DNA of 64,000 bases. Source: Rostratula benghalensis. Taxonomy: Eukaryota > Chordata > Aves > Charadriiformes > Rostratulidae. Positions 62,870-64,000 of this stretch are shown here, piece after piece (positions within the stretch are counted from its first letter, which is position 1; every line of letters begins with the position of its first letter). The notes beneath the pieces were generated by a model. It was not told the origin of the DNA and searched no databases. It was given only the letters and a program-made list of their open reading frames with translations. A program made the position numbers and the translations under genes. The stretch covers positions 248,001 through 312,000 of the forward strand of contig VXAI01000159.1 of the NCBI GenBank assembly GCA_013399305.1. The letters are read 5' to 3'.

Positions 62870-64000
62870 ATACTAAAGGAATTTTGCAGGCAAAAAAACC
62901 TAGATACCTATGGATTAACTGACACTTAAGTAATAAGGCATAGCTTATATGCAAACTGCTCTTGGTCCTAAACTCCTAAAGCGCAGCTCAGGTGGAACTG
63001 AGATATGTGAATCCATTATTTTCATCTGTACACCCCTGTTTTATGCTTTTTAAATGTTCCTGAAGTGCACAGCAAAAACACAAATTAGTGCCAGAAAAGG
63101 GATAGGAGAAAACTATTTTTCATTAGTGAAATACTACAAACAATGAACTTGAAAGTGAAGTGTGTCCAAAAAAAACCCCAGAAAACAAACATGAGAAGCA
63201 TAGGGCTGCTTGAAGCTGCAGCAAAGCAAAACAACATGAGGGAGCCACAGTTGGCCATAATAGCTTAAAGCAGCCCCAAAGAAGCAAACGTCTGTCAGCA
63301 AGAGAGTTTTCCCTTGTGACTCTGATCCTCAAGTTTAGAGCTTTGAGGCTATAACCAAAAGGAACATGGGTTGTTACAACATAAACAGAGAAATTTTTAA
63401 CTCAAGTTACATACCAGGCTTGGTTTTCAGTTACAAGGTGTTTCATTCTGCTGCACAAGAGACTCACTTTTAACTACCAGAGAAGTACTTTTATAGAGCT
63501 TGCTAGTTTAACACTGTGATTAGCTTTTTAGCCATGAGCTACTGTCTCCCTGCTCCATCTTTGCCTTCTTGCTTTAAATTAACTCCTTAACTACTACTGT
63601 ACTAAAAGCATCTTCGAATGCACACATTTTCTGTTTGAAATAGCCTCAATTTATCATTCCAAGAAGAGAAAGATGGCAGGTATGGGAAATACACACCATA
63701 AGTAGCACTCCTATACAGATTTTAAGTTTCAGAGCAGACCACTGTGAGTCTTCCTGCTTGCCATGGCACAGACTATAGCAGGACACACCATACCTAGTCT
63801 TCTCTTGAGACCTACACAGAGGATGCCACTATCATTAAGACCTGAGCTCAGGCAGAGCCAGTAGACAAATAACACATAAAACCCCCACAGCTAATGTCCA
63901 TCACACCCACATCCATTATTTGTCTGAGATTCACTGGTTATTTTTGAACACTTCTCTGTTTCACCTGATCTCTCAATCAGTCTCTGAAATTCAGCTTTCC
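62870..64000. other. Unique non-coding sequence, nothing recognised
   Basis: No exon, RNA gene or repeat family recognised to the window end. Confidence 0.6.

Noticed and set aside
1..64000. CRISPR array, operon or phage-like system
   Set aside because: No regularly spaced direct repeats, no compact adjacent genes with ribosome binding sites, and the sequence is clearly vertebrate nuclear DNA.

Overview
The window looks like bird nuclear DNA from an intergenic region or a very large intron. I found no convincing protein-coding exon, rRNA, tRNA, CRISPR array or bacterial-type gene. Three things point to a bird. First, there are clear CR1 LINE 3' ends whose terminal repeats read ATTCTATGA/CTCTATGA. 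Second, recognisable interspersed repeats are sparse and there are no primate or rodent SINEs. Third, many small eroded repeats are of kinds shared across amniotes (CORE/MIR-like SINEs and short palindromic elements built on CTTAAGCATATGCTTAAG-like or CTGGTGTAAA-like arms). The base composition is AT-rich, with vertebrate-style CpG scarcity apart from a few pockets. Species, chromosome and neighbouring genes cannot be told from the sequence.

Layout: 1-20 kb is mostly unique AT-rich sequence with one old palindromic repeat (2.6 kb), a cluster of homeodomain-type TAAT/ATTA cores (6.6 kb) and one short CR1 tail (14.3 kb). At 20.9-21.5 kb lies an old minus-strand CR1-type LINE fragment in which two separate parts of the reverse-transcriptase ORF can still be read. 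At 24.3-25.1 kb lies a better preserved plus-strand CR1 copy running from the ORF2 C-terminus through the 3' UTR to the terminal repeats. From 26.5 to 30.6 kb are five MIR-like fragments, surrounding a block at 27.0-27.8 kb that has a small CpG-rich pocket and looks like regulatory DNA. The block at 35.9-36.25 kb is the strongest candidate conserved non-coding element, dense in homeodomain and TCF/SOX-like sites. From 37 to 64 kb there are more ancient palindromic repeats (37.9, 56.2 and weaker ones at 57.4 and 60.1 kb), a MIR-like fragment (46.2 kb), simple repeats, a possible LTR-like segment (55.7 kb) and an unexplained pair of overlapping minus-strand reading frames (62.5-62.9 kb).

Open reading frames of 60-160 codons occur throughout on both strands, as expected by chance in AT-rich vertebrate DNA. 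The longest (159 codons, minus strand, 21165-21644) overlaps the CR1 relic and owes its recognisable residues to it. I saw no previously undescribed system. The most useful leads are the candidate regulatory blocks, the short amniote palindromic repeat families and a 22-bp perfect palindrome at 17.8 kb.
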